This document shows positions 1 through 6,257 of a stretch of 6,531 bases of DNA, piece by piece. Source of the DNA: Clostridiales bacterium (GTDB lineage: Bacteria; Bacillota; Clostridia; Christensenellales; Aristaeellaceae); assembly GCA_012522875.1 (NCBI GenBank), contig JAAYJP010000174.1, positions 1-6,531 on the forward strand. The letters are read 5' to 3'. The position numbers were made by a program, and so were the translations under genes. The notes beneath the pieces are model-generated. The model worked only from the letters and a program-made list of their open reading frames with translations, was not told where the DNA came from and did not search any database. Numbering within the stretch: position 1 is the first letter of the stretch; the number at the start of each line of letters is the position of its first letter.

Positions 1-27
1 CCGGGTCATCCGGGTCATCCGGGGCAT
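1..27. repeat. 9-bp tandem repeat, about three units
   Basis: Units CCGGGTCAT (1-9), CCGGGTCAT (10-18) and CCGGGGCAT (19-27) run head to tail, with a degenerate fourth unit starting at 28. The array is cut by the left edge, so the copy number is unknown. Read on the minus strand it lies just downstream of the leftward promoter, in what would be the leader or the very start of the gene off the left edge. In one minus-strand frame the unit reads Met-Thr-Arg, but no ribosome binding site precedes the first ATG (25-27), so I do not call a gene here. Confidence 0.6.
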
Positions 28-44
28 CCGGCGATGATGTTTTA

Positions 45-59
45 TACACTGGCAGTGTA
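45..59. promoter_or_regulatory. Perfect 15-bp palindrome, probable repressor operator
   Basis: TACACTG-G-CAGTGTA is a perfect 7-bp inverted repeat around one central base. It overlaps the -10 hexamer (54-59) of the leftward promoter and covers the expected transcription start near 47. A dimeric regulator bound here would block RNA polymerase. The size and symmetry fit LacI-, GntR- or MarR-type operators, but the sequence alone does not say which family binds. It is unlike the direct repeat in front of the DeoR gene, so a different regulator is likely. Confidence 0.55.
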
Positions 60-82
60 ATTCATATCATCCGCACTGTCAA
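54..82 (-). promoter_or_regulatory. Leftward sigma-70-type promoter for a gene off the left edge
   Basis: On the minus strand a consensus -35 TTGACA (77-82) is followed by a 17-base spacer (60-76) and the -10 TACACT (54-59), which keeps the TA and final T of the consensus. Transcription would start near 47 and run off the left edge. It lies downstream of the FGGY kinase stop, so the next leftward gene probably has its own promoter instead of relying only on read-through. The overlapping palindrome suggests repression. Confidence 0.6.
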
Positions 83-128
83 CCGGAAACATGGCGTATC
101 AAATCATTTGCGGCCATTTCACGGCTCA

Positions 129-156
129 TTCGATAAGCAACGATAAATTTCGATAA
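129..156. repeat. Three phased CGATAA (TTATCG) boxes
   Basis: CGATAA occurs at 131-136, 141-146 and 151-156, exactly 10 bases apart, and the outer two extend to TTCGATAA (129-136 and 149-156). Boxes spaced by one helical turn lie on the same face of the DNA. They sit about 50-75 bases upstream of the -35 of the leftward promoter, a place where an activator or a spreading regulator could bind. Function is inferred only from spacing and position. Confidence 0.4.
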
Positions 157-160
157 CAAA

Positions 161-176
161 GTGAGGGTCTCCTCAC
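161..176 (-). terminator. Small hairpin at the end of the kinase gene, weak terminator candidate
   Basis: GTGAGG (161-166) and CCTCAC (171-176) form a perfect 6-bp stem around a 4-base loop. The kinase stop codon (173-175) lies inside the stem. On the minus strand the stem is followed by TTTG and then TTATCG, so the U-run is short and the hairpin is at best a weak intrinsic terminator. It could instead be an RNA-end stabilising hairpin or chance. Confidence 0.25.
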
Positions 177-1702
177 GCCGTCCTGCCGCCGGATAAGGGA
201 TGCCTGTGGTAGTGTGCGCTGCAGCCTTCCAGCGCGTCAAGATAGGCCGCGCAATAAGGCTGGTAAGCGCGGTGGGCGCCCGGGTCCGGGTGATACTCAT
301 TCCCGGGGGATAACGCCGCCTGGATGGGCTGGCGATAGTCATCCAGCAGGCCAATGCCGATCCCCGCGATGACAGCGCTGCCTATCAGCGCGGTTTCCCC
401 GGTTTTGAGCGTTGAGGCGCGAACCGAGAGCACATCGGATTTTATCTGGTTAAACAAGCCGGATTCCGCGCCGCCGCCCACAATCAGCATGTTATCAAAG
501 GGCTCTTCCGGATACAGGCTCCTGAGCACATCCAGATAATAGGCATACTCGTAGGCGATGCCTTCCCGGATGGCCCTGAAGAGGTGGGCCCGCGTGTGCT
601 TGAAGTCAAGCCCCATGAAACTGCCCTTCAGGTTGGGATTGCCGGGCAGCACCCGGCCGGAAAAGTGCGGGATGAAGAGAAGGCCTTCACTGCCTGGCGC
701 AATGGCTTTTGCTTCCCGGTCAAGCGCATCATAGTCCGCGTGCGGGATTCCAGTCAGTTCATTGCGGAACCATCGCAGGCACATCCCGCCGCCATTGATA
801 TACGCCAGGGGAAGAAACAGGCCATCCACGGGGCTGCGCATCATGACCATGGTCTTATGCCGGGTATCCGGCACATAACGGTCCACCACGCTGCACAGCA
901 CAGAGGCGGTGCCCGCGCAGTCCAGCAGCCTGCCCGGCTCAAACATGCCCGTGCCAAAGGTGCTGGCGGCCGTATCGCCGCAGCCTGCCACCACGGGAAT
1001 CCCTTCCATCAGCCCGCAGCGCTCCGCCATTGCCTTTTGAAGCTTGCCAACCACTTCAAAGGGCGAGGCGATGCGGGCCATCTTGTCCCGGGAGATGCCG
1101 AATGTCTCCAGCAGCTCCGCCGACCAGCGTTTGCCCGCATTGTCCGACAGGCAGGAAAAGTGGAGGTGTGTATAGTCAAAATAGGCTTCCTGCGCGCTTA
1201 ATCCACAAAGCCTTCCAACCATATACGTGTGGGGCAGCACGAATTTGGCGGTGTTGTGGTATTGTTCCGGATGGTTTTCCTTCAGCCAGAGGATTTTCGG
1301 CCCATGCACATAGGTGGCAGGGCCTCCGGATAACTGGATGATGCGCTGGCCGGCCAGGGCGTTCATTTTTTCCATCTGCGGGCCGCAGCGCATGTCAAGC
1401 CAGGAATCGTACGGGGTGGAGGCTTCCCCATTGGCCGCGATCCCCATGATGCCGGCCATCTGGCCATCCAGGCCCAGGCAGGCCACCTCCTGAGGAAGGA
1501 TGCCTGAGAGAGACATGAGGCGGCTGATGGCGCCACAGCACTCCTCCAGCATTTCCTCCGGATCCTGCCACACCACGCCGGTTTGGGGCGATATCAGCCT
1601 GGAAGGGACAAAGGCCGTTTGCAGCATACGGATATGCCGGTCAAACACCGCTGCCTTGGTGCCCTGTGTTCCGATGTCCACACTGATAATGTAATCACTC
1701 AT
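173..1702 (-). CDS. FGGY-family carbohydrate kinase (xylulokinase-like)
   Basis: An ATP-dependent sugar kinase of 509 residues, the usual size for the FGGY family, expected to phosphorylate a ketose or polyol in the cytoplasm. Visible signatures: the N-terminal phosphate-binding strand DIGTQGTKAAVFD (9-21), LGLDGQM (77-82) at the place of the xylulokinase GQMHG substrate loop, W101/D103/R105 in the sugar-binding W-D-R pattern, the GCGDTAAS segment with likely catalytic Asp243, and the C-terminal ATP-site motif GGGAESGLFNQ (409-419). I start it at the ATG whose complement is 1700-1702, because the GTQGTK strand begins ten residues later and a GAGG (1712-1715) sits nine bases upstream; the frame stays open to 1780 but adds 26 residues without family resemblance. 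It diverges from the DeoR gene, as expected if that regulator senses the phosphorylated product. The family includes xylulose, ribulose, rhamnulose, glycerol, gluconate and erythritol kinases; the exact substrate cannot be read here. The Asp in GLDGQM instead of the common Ser may matter for specificity. Confidence 0.93.
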   Translation of the reverse strand: MSDYIISVDIGTQGTKAAVFDRHIRMLQTAFVPSRLISPQTGVVWQDPEEMLEECCGAISRLMSLSGILPQEVACLGLDGQMAGIMGIAANGEASTPYDSWLDMRCGPQMEKMNALAGQRIIQLSGGPATYVHGPKILWLKENHPEQYHNTAKFVLPHTYMVGRLCGLSAQEAYFDYTHLHFSCLSDNAGKRWSAELLETFGISRDKMARIASPFEVVGKLQKAMAERCGLMEGIPVVAGCGDTAASTFGTGMFEPGRLLDCAGTASVLCSVVDRYVPDTRHKTMVMMRSPVDGLFLPLAYINGGGMCLRWFRNELTGIPHADYDALDREAKAIAPGSEGLLFIPHFSGRVLPGNPNLKGSFMGLDFKHTRAHLFRAIREGIAYEYAYYLDVLRSLYPEEPFDNMLIVGGGAESGLFNQIKSDVLSVRASTLKTGETALIGSAVIAGIGIGLLDDYRQPIQAALSPGNEYHPDPGAHRAYQPYCAAYLDALEGCSAHYHRHPLSGGRTA

Positions 1703-1711
1703 GCCGTCATA

Positions 1712-1715
1712 CCTC
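1712..1715 (-). promoter_or_regulatory. Ribosome binding site that fixes the kinase start
   Basis: Minus-strand GAGG (within GCGAGGTATG) lies nine bases before the ATG at 1702. It supports the 509-residue form over the longer open frame that begins at 1780. Confidence 0.6.
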
Positions 1716-1763
1716 GCGCAGTTTATCCTTCCACGGTTTCTGTGCCGGACAGGGGGAGCGTCC

Positions 1764-1793
1764 TTGAATTCAGACCTCACATCAGGGTATAAT
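1764..1793 (+). promoter_or_regulatory. Promoter of the DeoR-family regulator gene
   Basis: TTGAAT (1764-1769, four of six consensus bases) is followed by an 18-base spacer and a perfect -10 TATAAT (1788-1793). The expected start near 1800 leaves a leader of about 39 bases before the ATG at 1839. The -10 sits between the two copies of a 9-bp direct repeat, which suggests autoregulation. No equally convincing promoter for the divergent kinase gene is visible. Confidence 0.65.
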
Positions 1794-1801
1794 CACATCA
1801 G
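1777..1801. promoter_or_regulatory. 9-bp direct repeat TCACATCAG x2, probable DeoR-type operator
   Basis: TCACATCAG occurs at 1777-1785 and 1793-1801, a period of 16 bases. The first copy lies in the spacer between -35 and -10; the second starts on the last base of the -10 and covers the transcription start. DeoR-family regulators are known to bind direct-repeat half sites near their own and adjacent catabolic promoters, so this is the best candidate operator for the regulator encoded next to it, able to act on both divergent genes. I saw no third full copy in the window. Confidence 0.5.
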
Positions 1802-1826
1802 TTTTCCCGAAAGCGACCAGGAAAGT

Positions 1827-1833
1827 AAGAGGG
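1827..1833 (+). promoter_or_regulatory. Ribosome binding site that fixes the DeoR start
   Basis: AAGAGGG lies five bases before the ATG at 1839. It supports this start over the upstream ATG at 1701, which would place the promoter and operator inside the coding region and add 46 residues that do not look like the family. Confidence 0.65.
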
Positions 1834-1838
1834 TGCCC

Positions 1839-2636
1839 ATGAAAAATTCCAGGGTTCCTGCCCGCGCGCTCTTTGCGGAGGAGCGCCACGCGCAGATTCT
1901 CAACATGCTTCAGGAGAAGGCCAAGATCCATGTCTCTGATCTGTGCGAGCATTTTTCCGTTTCTCCCGCGACCATCCGCAATGACCTGAGGGACCTGGAG
2001 AGCCGCCAGATGCTCAAGCGCACACACGGCGGCGCGATTCCGCTGGAGAAGGCCGCTTTTGAGCCCACCACCAGCACCAAGCGCGTGGGGAACAGGGAGC
2101 GGAAGCGGCGCATCGCGGCCTTCGCGGCCACCCTGGTGGAGGATGGGGACACCGTGGCGCTGGACGCGGGCACCACCACCATGGAATTGGCAAGGCTCCT
2201 TTCAAAACGCAGCCAGCTCACCATCCTGACAAACGATGTGCGCATCGCGTCCTACCTGGAGCAGAACGGCTCCCAGACAGTGGTGCTTATTGGCGGGATC
2301 CTTCGCCATGGCCAGGGCTGCACGGTGGGGCCGATTGCCACGGCGGCCATTTCCCAGCTGAGCGTAGACAAGGCCTTCCTGGGGGCCAACGCCTTTTCCA
2401 TCGAAAAGGGCTTTTCAACGCCCGACCTTCAGCAGGCTGAGGTGAAGCGCGCGCTCATCCAATGCGCTTCGGAGACCATTGTGCTCTGCGACAGCTCGAA
2501 ATTTGGCAGGATCAGCTTCGTCAAATTCGCCTCAACCAGTGAGGTGGACCGGCTCATCACCGACCAGGATATCAGCCCGAATGTCGCCGCCAGCATGGGG
2601 GAGATGCGGGACGCCCTGGAGTTCACTGCTGTTTAG
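1839..2636 (+). CDS. DeoR-family transcriptional regulator of sugar metabolism
   Basis: A 265-residue cytoplasmic DNA-binding protein, close to the usual 250-260 of the family. Residues about 14-69 form the N-terminal winged helix-turn-helix: ERHAQILNMLQ, then a recognition segment around VSPATIRNDLRDLE (41-54), then the wing with RTHGGAI (61-67). The C-terminal effector domain (about 88-245) has the hallmarks of a phosphosugar-binding, ribose-5-phosphate-isomerase-like fold: DAGTTTMELA (109-118), LTNDV (130-134), LIGG (150-153), DKAFLGANAF (177-186) and LCDSSKFG (216-223). Family members are usually repressors released by a sugar phosphate. Gene position fits this: it is divergent from the kinase and converges with the isomerase end of the operon. 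A promoter and a 9-bp direct repeat directly upstream suggest autoregulation. The identity of the inducer and whether the right-hand operon is also a target are unknown. Confidence 0.95.
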   Translation: MKNSRVPARALFAEERHAQILNMLQEKAKIHVSDLCEHFSVSPATIRNDLRDLESRQMLKRTHGGAIPLEKAAFEPTTSTKRVGNRERKRRIAAFAATLVEDGDTVALDAGTTTMELARLLSKRSQLTILTNDVRIASYLEQNGSQTVVLIGGILRHGQGCTVGPIATAAISQLSVDKAFLGANAFSIEKGFSTPDLQQAEVKRALIQCASETIVLCDSSKFGRISFVKFASTSEVDRLITDQDISPNVAASMGEMRDALEFTAV

Positions 2637-2649
2637 GGGCGCCGGTTCC

Positions 2650-3990
2650 TCAGATGACCTCCAGCTCAAAACCGAACACCTTGGCAGCCTGCACCAGGAG
2701 GGGCACTGCGTCCCCCTGGATGATGATCTGGTGATGGGAGGACAGGCTTTCCATGACCTGGTGCCCGCTGTCATGCTTATAGCGCAGGAGGCAACCGTTT
2801 CGGCAGTCTGAGCCGGGATACTGGACATAATCCTCAATGGCGGCCTGAATGACCGTCATTTTTTTCATGTCCGTGTGCAGCTTGGCCAGGGTGACCGGCC
2901 CTTCTGCCATCCGGCAATCCAGCATCACGGCATCCTGGTTGACGATTTCCAACACCCTTGGCCTCATCGTCCAGTGCGTGCAGAAGCTTTGGGGAACCAG
3001 GCCGAAGTACCCGCAGTGGACGCCCAGGGCATGATGGTCCGGGTCCTCAACCTGGGGAAAGGTGTCAATCTTTTCATGCTTGAGGGCTGCCATCCCCATC
3101 AGGAAGGGGTAAATGTTGGTCATCATCATCGGCCGGCGCAGGATGGAATAAAGGATAAACTTGCTGATAAGCGTCAGCGTATCCCCTTCGCACGCCCAGA
3201 TGATGTGGTCATGTTCATACATCCAGTTCCAGGCCAGGCAGGGGGTGGTCTGGGAATGGAAGGACTCATTGAGGCAATTGCTGCCCACCCCGCTGATGCC
3301 GCCGATTTCGTCCATGGCAGCCTTCACAGCCATGTACAGTTTGACGGCCTTGAGGATGCGGCCGATGTCCAGCCCCTCCGTGGGCACTTTCCGCTCTTCC
3401 CACAGCTTTTTCGCGTCCTCGTCCGGAATTGCCTGCGCTTTCAGGTTGACCTCTTTCCAGCTGCGGTAGATGATTTCGATCCCAAAGGCGTTTTCGATAC
3501 GGCGGGTGCTCTCCTTCTCCCACCAGTAGAAACGCTTGAAGATGCTGGCTTGCATGCCCTCTCCGGGATCGTCCTGGAACATAAGGAAGCGCGTGCCCTC
3601 CCGCATCTCCCGTTTGGCCGCCAGCGCGCGCATGATGACCCGCGCCATCTCTTCATTGTAGGGGGAGAGGACATTGAGCCCCAGGTTTTCCCTCAGATAG
3701 GCAACGATTTCCCAATCCCACATCTCCACCGTCCCGAACGCGCTGGACAAAACCAGGACGGGCAGGTCAATCAGGCTGAACTCCGCCCCGTGGGAAAAGA
3801 CCGAGCCGATCAGCTGGGGGAAGAGGCAGGCATCGGCGCCCTGGGTGTCCAGCGCTTCCAGGGGCTGGACGGGCAGGAAATCCGCCACAGCCCCATACAT
3901 CTTCTCAAGGAGGCGCAGCTGCTGTTCAAACTCGCCCCGCTCCCGCTGGTTGGTTTCGCTCAACTGCACTGGCAGCAATCTGGCTTTCAT
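2650..3990 (-). CDS. FucI-like sugar isomerase family protein
   Basis: A 446-residue cytoplasmic protein of the L-fucose/L-arabinose isomerase-like superfamily (FucI C-terminal type), whose known members interconvert aldoses and ketoses using a divalent metal. The N-terminal half holds the Rossmann-like substrate domains (about 1-230). The C-terminal half shows GVGSNCLN (234-241), TPCLAWNWM (249-257), the signature ACEGD (266-270), GVHCGYFGLVP (323-333) and a late HH (419-420) at the likely metal-ligand position. It starts at an ATG preceded by AAGGAGG (3995-4001) at four bases. It is the last gene of the operon, 33 bases after the aldolase. One oddity: counting 24 residues from Glu268, the spacing between the metal ligands E337 and D361 of E. 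coli FucI, gives Asn292 and not Asp. It may therefore be a subfamily with altered metal binding or another reaction. Substrate not assignable. Confidence 0.85.
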   Translation of the reverse strand: MKARLLPVQLSETNQRERGEFEQQLRLLEKMYGAVADFLPVQPLEALDTQGADACLFPQLIGSVFSHGAEFSLIDLPVLVLSSAFGTVEMWDWEIVAYLRENLGLNVLSPYNEEMARVIMRALAAKREMREGTRFLMFQDDPGEGMQASIFKRFYWWEKESTRRIENAFGIEIIYRSWKEVNLKAQAIPDEDAKKLWEERKVPTEGLDIGRILKAVKLYMAVKAAMDEIGGISGVGSNCLNESFHSQTTPCLAWNWMYEHDHIIWACEGDTLTLISKFILYSILRRPMMMTNIYPFLMGMAALKHEKIDTFPQVEDPDHHALGVHCGYFGLVPQSFCTHWTMRPRVLEIVNQDAVMLDCRMAEGPVTLAKLHTDMKKMTVIQAAIEDYVQYPGSDCRNGCLLRYKHDSGHQVMESLSSHHQIIIQGDAVPLLVQAAKVFGFELEVI

Positions 3991-3994
3991 ACTT

Positions 3995-4001
3995 CCTCCT
4001 T
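3995..4001 (-). promoter_or_regulatory. Strong ribosome binding site of the isomerase gene
   Basis: Minus-strand AAGGAGG is a full anti-16S match, four bases before the ATG at 3990. The spacing is slightly short, but no other start competes. Confidence 0.7.
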
Positions 4002-4023
4002 GTGCTGGCGTAGGGCCTGGGGC

Positions 4024-4665
4024 TTAAGCCCTGGCCCGGCGCACTTCCTCAATCATCTTTCTTCCGGCTTCAACAATCGTGTCATAATCCCCTGTTTTGG
4101 CGCCGCGGGTCAGGTCGCTGCCGGCGCCCACCGCCACAGCCCCCGCTTTGATCCATTCGCCGGCGTTTTCAGCTGACACACCGCCGGTGGGCATCATCCT
4201 GGCCTGGGGGAGAGGTCCGTGGATGGCCTTGATGATGGCCGGGCCAAAGAGGTTGCCGGGGAATATTTTAATGATGTCAGCGCCCGATTCCATGCACTCG
4301 ACCGCTTCCTTCACCGTCATGGCGCCGGCCATGCAGGCGATCTGGTAGCGCAGGCACAGCCGGACGGTTTCCGTGTTCAGGCACGGGCTGACCACAAAAT
4401 GGGCGCCAGCCAGAATAGCCGCGCGCGCCGTCTCAGGGTCCATAACGGTACCGGCCCCGATGATGATCTCCTCCGGCTTATACCGGGCGCTCATGGTGCG
4501 GATGATCTCCACGGCGCCGGGCACTGTGAAGGTGAATTCAATGCCGATGATGCCGGCTTTGATGCAGGCCTCGGCGATCTTCACCGCCTGCTCGCCATTT
4601 TCCGCCCGGACGACAGCGACCACGCCGCAATCGGTCAGCCTTTTCAATACTTCCAGTTTGTTCAT
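4024..4665 (-). CDS. eda: KDPG/KHG aldolase (2-dehydro-3-deoxy-phosphogluconate aldolase family)
   Basis: A class I aldolase of 213 residues, the normal length, expected to cleave 2-keto-3-deoxy-6-phosphogluconate (or KDPGal, or 4-hydroxy-2-oxoglutarate) to pyruvate plus glyceraldehyde-3-phosphate (or glyoxylate). The Schiff-base lysine is Lys133 in IIKIFPG (131-137), the general-base glutamate is Glu43 in GIEFTF (41-46), and GAGTV (70-74), FVVSP (90-94) and PTGGV (159-163) complete the TIM-barrel active site. The stretch EFTFTVPGA and the FPG..xGP segment resemble the Thermotoga maritima enzyme more than E. coli Eda, which has an Arg in the first of these. A GGGAGG (4674-4679) eight bases upstream supports the start. 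It lies 21 bases after the hydroxyacid dehydrogenase gene and 33 before the isomerase gene. No Entner-Doudoroff dehydratase or KDG kinase is in the window, so the natural substrate is open. Confidence 0.92.
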   Translation of the reverse strand: MNKLEVLKRLTDCGVVAVVRAENGEQAVKIAEACIKAGIIGIEFTFTVPGAVEIIRTMSARYKPEEIIIGAGTVMDPETARAAILAGAHFVVSPCLNTETVRLCLRYQIACMAGAMTVKEAVECMESGADIIKIFPGNLFGPAIIKAIHGPLPQARMMPTGGVSAENAGEWIKAGAVAVGAGSDLTRGAKTGDYDTIVEAGRKMIEEVRRARA

Positions 4666-4686
4666 CTGTATCGCCTCCCATTTTCC

Positions 4687-5640
4687 TTATTGGATGACGC
4701 AGGGACATTGTTCGCCCGTGAGTATCGCGATGGCGTTTTGGGCGGCCATGATCCCCATATTCCGCACGGCTTCCGCGGTATGCGCCCCGGTGTGCGGGGT
4801 GAAAATGACGCGCGGCAGGCCCTTGAGCGGAGAATCAATCAGGGGTTCCTGTTCAAAGGCGTCCAGGCCCAGACCTCGGAGTTTGCCGGATCTGATGGCG
4901 GCGGCGCAGGCTTCCTCATCCAGCAGGCCGCCCCGCGCGGTGTTGATGAGGGTCGCCCCATCCTTCATCCGCAGGATGCTCCGGGCGTTGATCATATGCC
5001 GGGTAGCCTCTGTAAGGGGCACATGCAGGGAAAGGATATCGCTGTTTTCCAGCAACTCATCCCATTGCGCCGCGCCAATGCCGTGCCTCACGGTGAAATC
5101 ATGGTCCAGATAAGGGTCATACGCCATAACCCGCATCTCAAACGCGATGGCCCTTATCGCCAGCTTCTTCCCAATCGCGCCCAGGCCAGCAATACCAAGG
5201 GTTTTTCCGGCCAGTTCCATCCCGTCGCTTCGGGGCCACCGGCCTTCAAAAACGGCGCTGTGCAGTTGCGGGATATTGCGTGCGGAAGCCAGCATCAGGC
5301 CAAAAGCCAGTTCACACACCGCGGTTGCGTTGGCGCCGGGCGTGTTGGTGACGATGATGCCGCGTTTTTTGCAGGCGTCAAGGTCCACCCGGTCGACCCC
5401 CGCCCCATAGCGGGAGATGACCTTCAGGCTGTCCGGCATGGCGGCCACCACGTCAGCCGTGATGTAGTCCACGCCCGCGATGTAGCCGTCCACGCCCTCA
5501 AGGCGGCTCAGCAGTTCCTGCCCCTTCAGCGGCACCCCAAGGTCGTTGTAGACCACCTCATCAGCAAAGGACGCAAGCATTTGCCGGGCAGGCGCGTTTT
5601 CGGGCTTCCCAAAGGAAGTGGGTGTGACCAGGATTTTCAT
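4687..5640 (-). CDS. D-isomer-specific 2-hydroxyacid dehydrogenase (phosphoglycerate dehydrogenase-like)
   Basis: An NAD-dependent oxidoreductase of 317 residues that should interconvert a D-2-hydroxy acid and the 2-keto acid. It has the two-lobed family architecture: catalytic domain about 1-100 and 285-317, Rossmann domain about 101-284. The dinucleotide motif is GLGAIG (152-157), with Asp175 in MAYDPY, which points to NAD. The catalytic triad is visible: Arg236 in NTARGG, Glu265 in FEQEP, His283 in TPHTGAHT. It lacks the C-terminal ACT domain of long phosphoglycerate dehydrogenases, so serine feedback is not expected. Known relatives reduce glyoxylate or hydroxypyruvate or oxidise 3-phosphoglycerate; in this operon a sugar-acid role is more likely than serine synthesis. 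The start ATG lies three bases after the TGA of the isomerase upstream (TGAGCGATG), with AGGTGG nine bases before it inside that gene, so translation is probably coupled. Confidence 0.92.
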   Translation of the reverse strand: MKILVTPTSFGKPENAPARQMLASFADEVVYNDLGVPLKGQELLSRLEGVDGYIAGVDYITADVVAAMPDSLKVISRYGAGVDRVDLDACKKRGIIVTNTPGANATAVCELAFGLMLASARNIPQLHSAVFEGRWPRSDGMELAGKTLGIAGLGAIGKKLAIRAIAFEMRVMAYDPYLDHDFTVRHGIGAAQWDELLENSDILSLHVPLTEATRHMINARSILRMKDGATLINTARGGLLDEEACAAAIRSGKLRGLGLDAFEQEPLIDSPLKGLPRVIFTPHTGAHTAEAVRNMGIMAAQNAIAILTGEQCPCVIQ

Positions 5641-5643
5641 CGC

Positions 5644-6246
5644 TCAGGCCCACCTGGGGTTGTCGATCACGGTGGGCTGCCCGTCCTTTTCCACCAGGAG
5701 TTTCCGGTATCCCTTGGACTCGATGCTGCCATAGTCATGCCCCGCATCCGCCCGGAACACGAAGAAGGTGACCAGGGGCTTGTCAGGGCTTACATTGATG
5801 CTGCGGTGCGCGTACCGGGCCGGCACATAGATTGCCTTGCCCGCTTCCAGCGCCAGCGCGCGCCAGTCGCCCTCCGGGTTTTCCATCATCATATAACCCT
5901 GGCCGCTGAGGCAGTAGTACACCTCCGCGGTTTCCAGGATGGTATGGAAATGCCCTTTGGTCATGTGGTACTCATTTCCGACCTTGCCGGGATAAAGGAT
6001 GCTGCAGCCAAAGGCCAGGTCTCCCGGCTTGTCCGGCGCAGGCAGGCCATGGAACTCGTATACCAGTTTATCCCCCTGGGCCAAAAGGGCGCCAAGGGCT
6101 TTTTCGTCCTGGTACATGCCTCTCATCTGGCTCAGGTATCGCTTGCCGGTATCCACCGAAGAAGACAGGCCGGTCTTCAAATCAAAATCCAGGGTAAAGC
6201 CTTTTCCGAAGTCCAGGGGAGAAGGGGAAGAGCCAAAGTCTTTCAT
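5644..6246 (-). CDS. Cupin-type glucose-6-phosphate isomerase
   Basis: A 200-residue metalloenzyme of the cupin phosphoglucose isomerase family, first known from archaea such as Pyrococcus furiosus and unrelated to the classical Pgi; the family converts glucose-6-phosphate and fructose-6-phosphate. The metal ligands are visible as His99 and His101 in TKGHFH, Glu108 in ETAEVYY, and His147 in ARYAHRSIN. Their spacing (2, 7 and 39 residues) equals that of H88, H90, E97 and H136 in the P. furiosus enzyme. The family ending is also present: ADAGHDYGSI (166-175), KGY, then a terminal NPRW. Start: AAGGAGG (6251-6257) lies four bases before the ATG and overlaps the TAA of the gene upstream. In this operon it may act on another sugar phosphate, or feed fructose-6-phosphate into glycolysis; the sequence cannot decide. 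Confidence 0.92.
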   Translation of the reverse strand: MKDFGSSPSPLDFGKGFTLDFDLKTGLSSSVDTGKRYLSQMRGMYQDEKALGALLAQGDKLVYEFHGLPAPDKPGDLAFGCSILYPGKVGNEYHMTKGHFHTILETAEVYYCLSGQGYMMMENPEGDWRALALEAGKAIYVPARYAHRSINVSPDKPLVTFFVFRADAGHDYGSIESKGYRKLLVEKDGQPTVIDNPRWA

Positions 6247-6250
6247 GAAG

Positions 6251-6257
6251 CCTCCTT
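6251..6257 (-). promoter_or_regulatory. Ribosome binding site of the cupin isomerase, overlapping a stop codon
   Basis: AAGGAGG directly follows the T of the upstream stop, so TAAGGAGG serves as both stop and ribosome binding site. The 9-base gap to the next ATG suggests coupled translation. Confidence 0.65.

Noticed and set aside
1..27. CRISPR-like or coding repeat
   Set aside because: The units are 9 bp with no spacers, and the Met-Thr-Arg reading on the minus strand has no ribosome binding site in view.
1777..1801. CRP-type site (TGTGA half sites on the minus strand)
   Set aside because: The two TGTGA copies are in direct, not inverted, orientation, so they do not form the CRP palindrome.
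1703..1838. Kinase promoter such as TGTGATTAT (extended -10 like) on the minus strand
   Set aside because: A TGn plus weak -10 can be drawn near the direct repeats, but no -35 lies at suitable spacing, so I cannot support a specific promoter.
2875..4176. Plus-strand open frame of 433 codons opposite the FucI-like gene
   Set aside because: It is a shadow of the isomerase and aldolase genes, rich in His, Gly and Pro, with no convincing ribosome binding site or domain.
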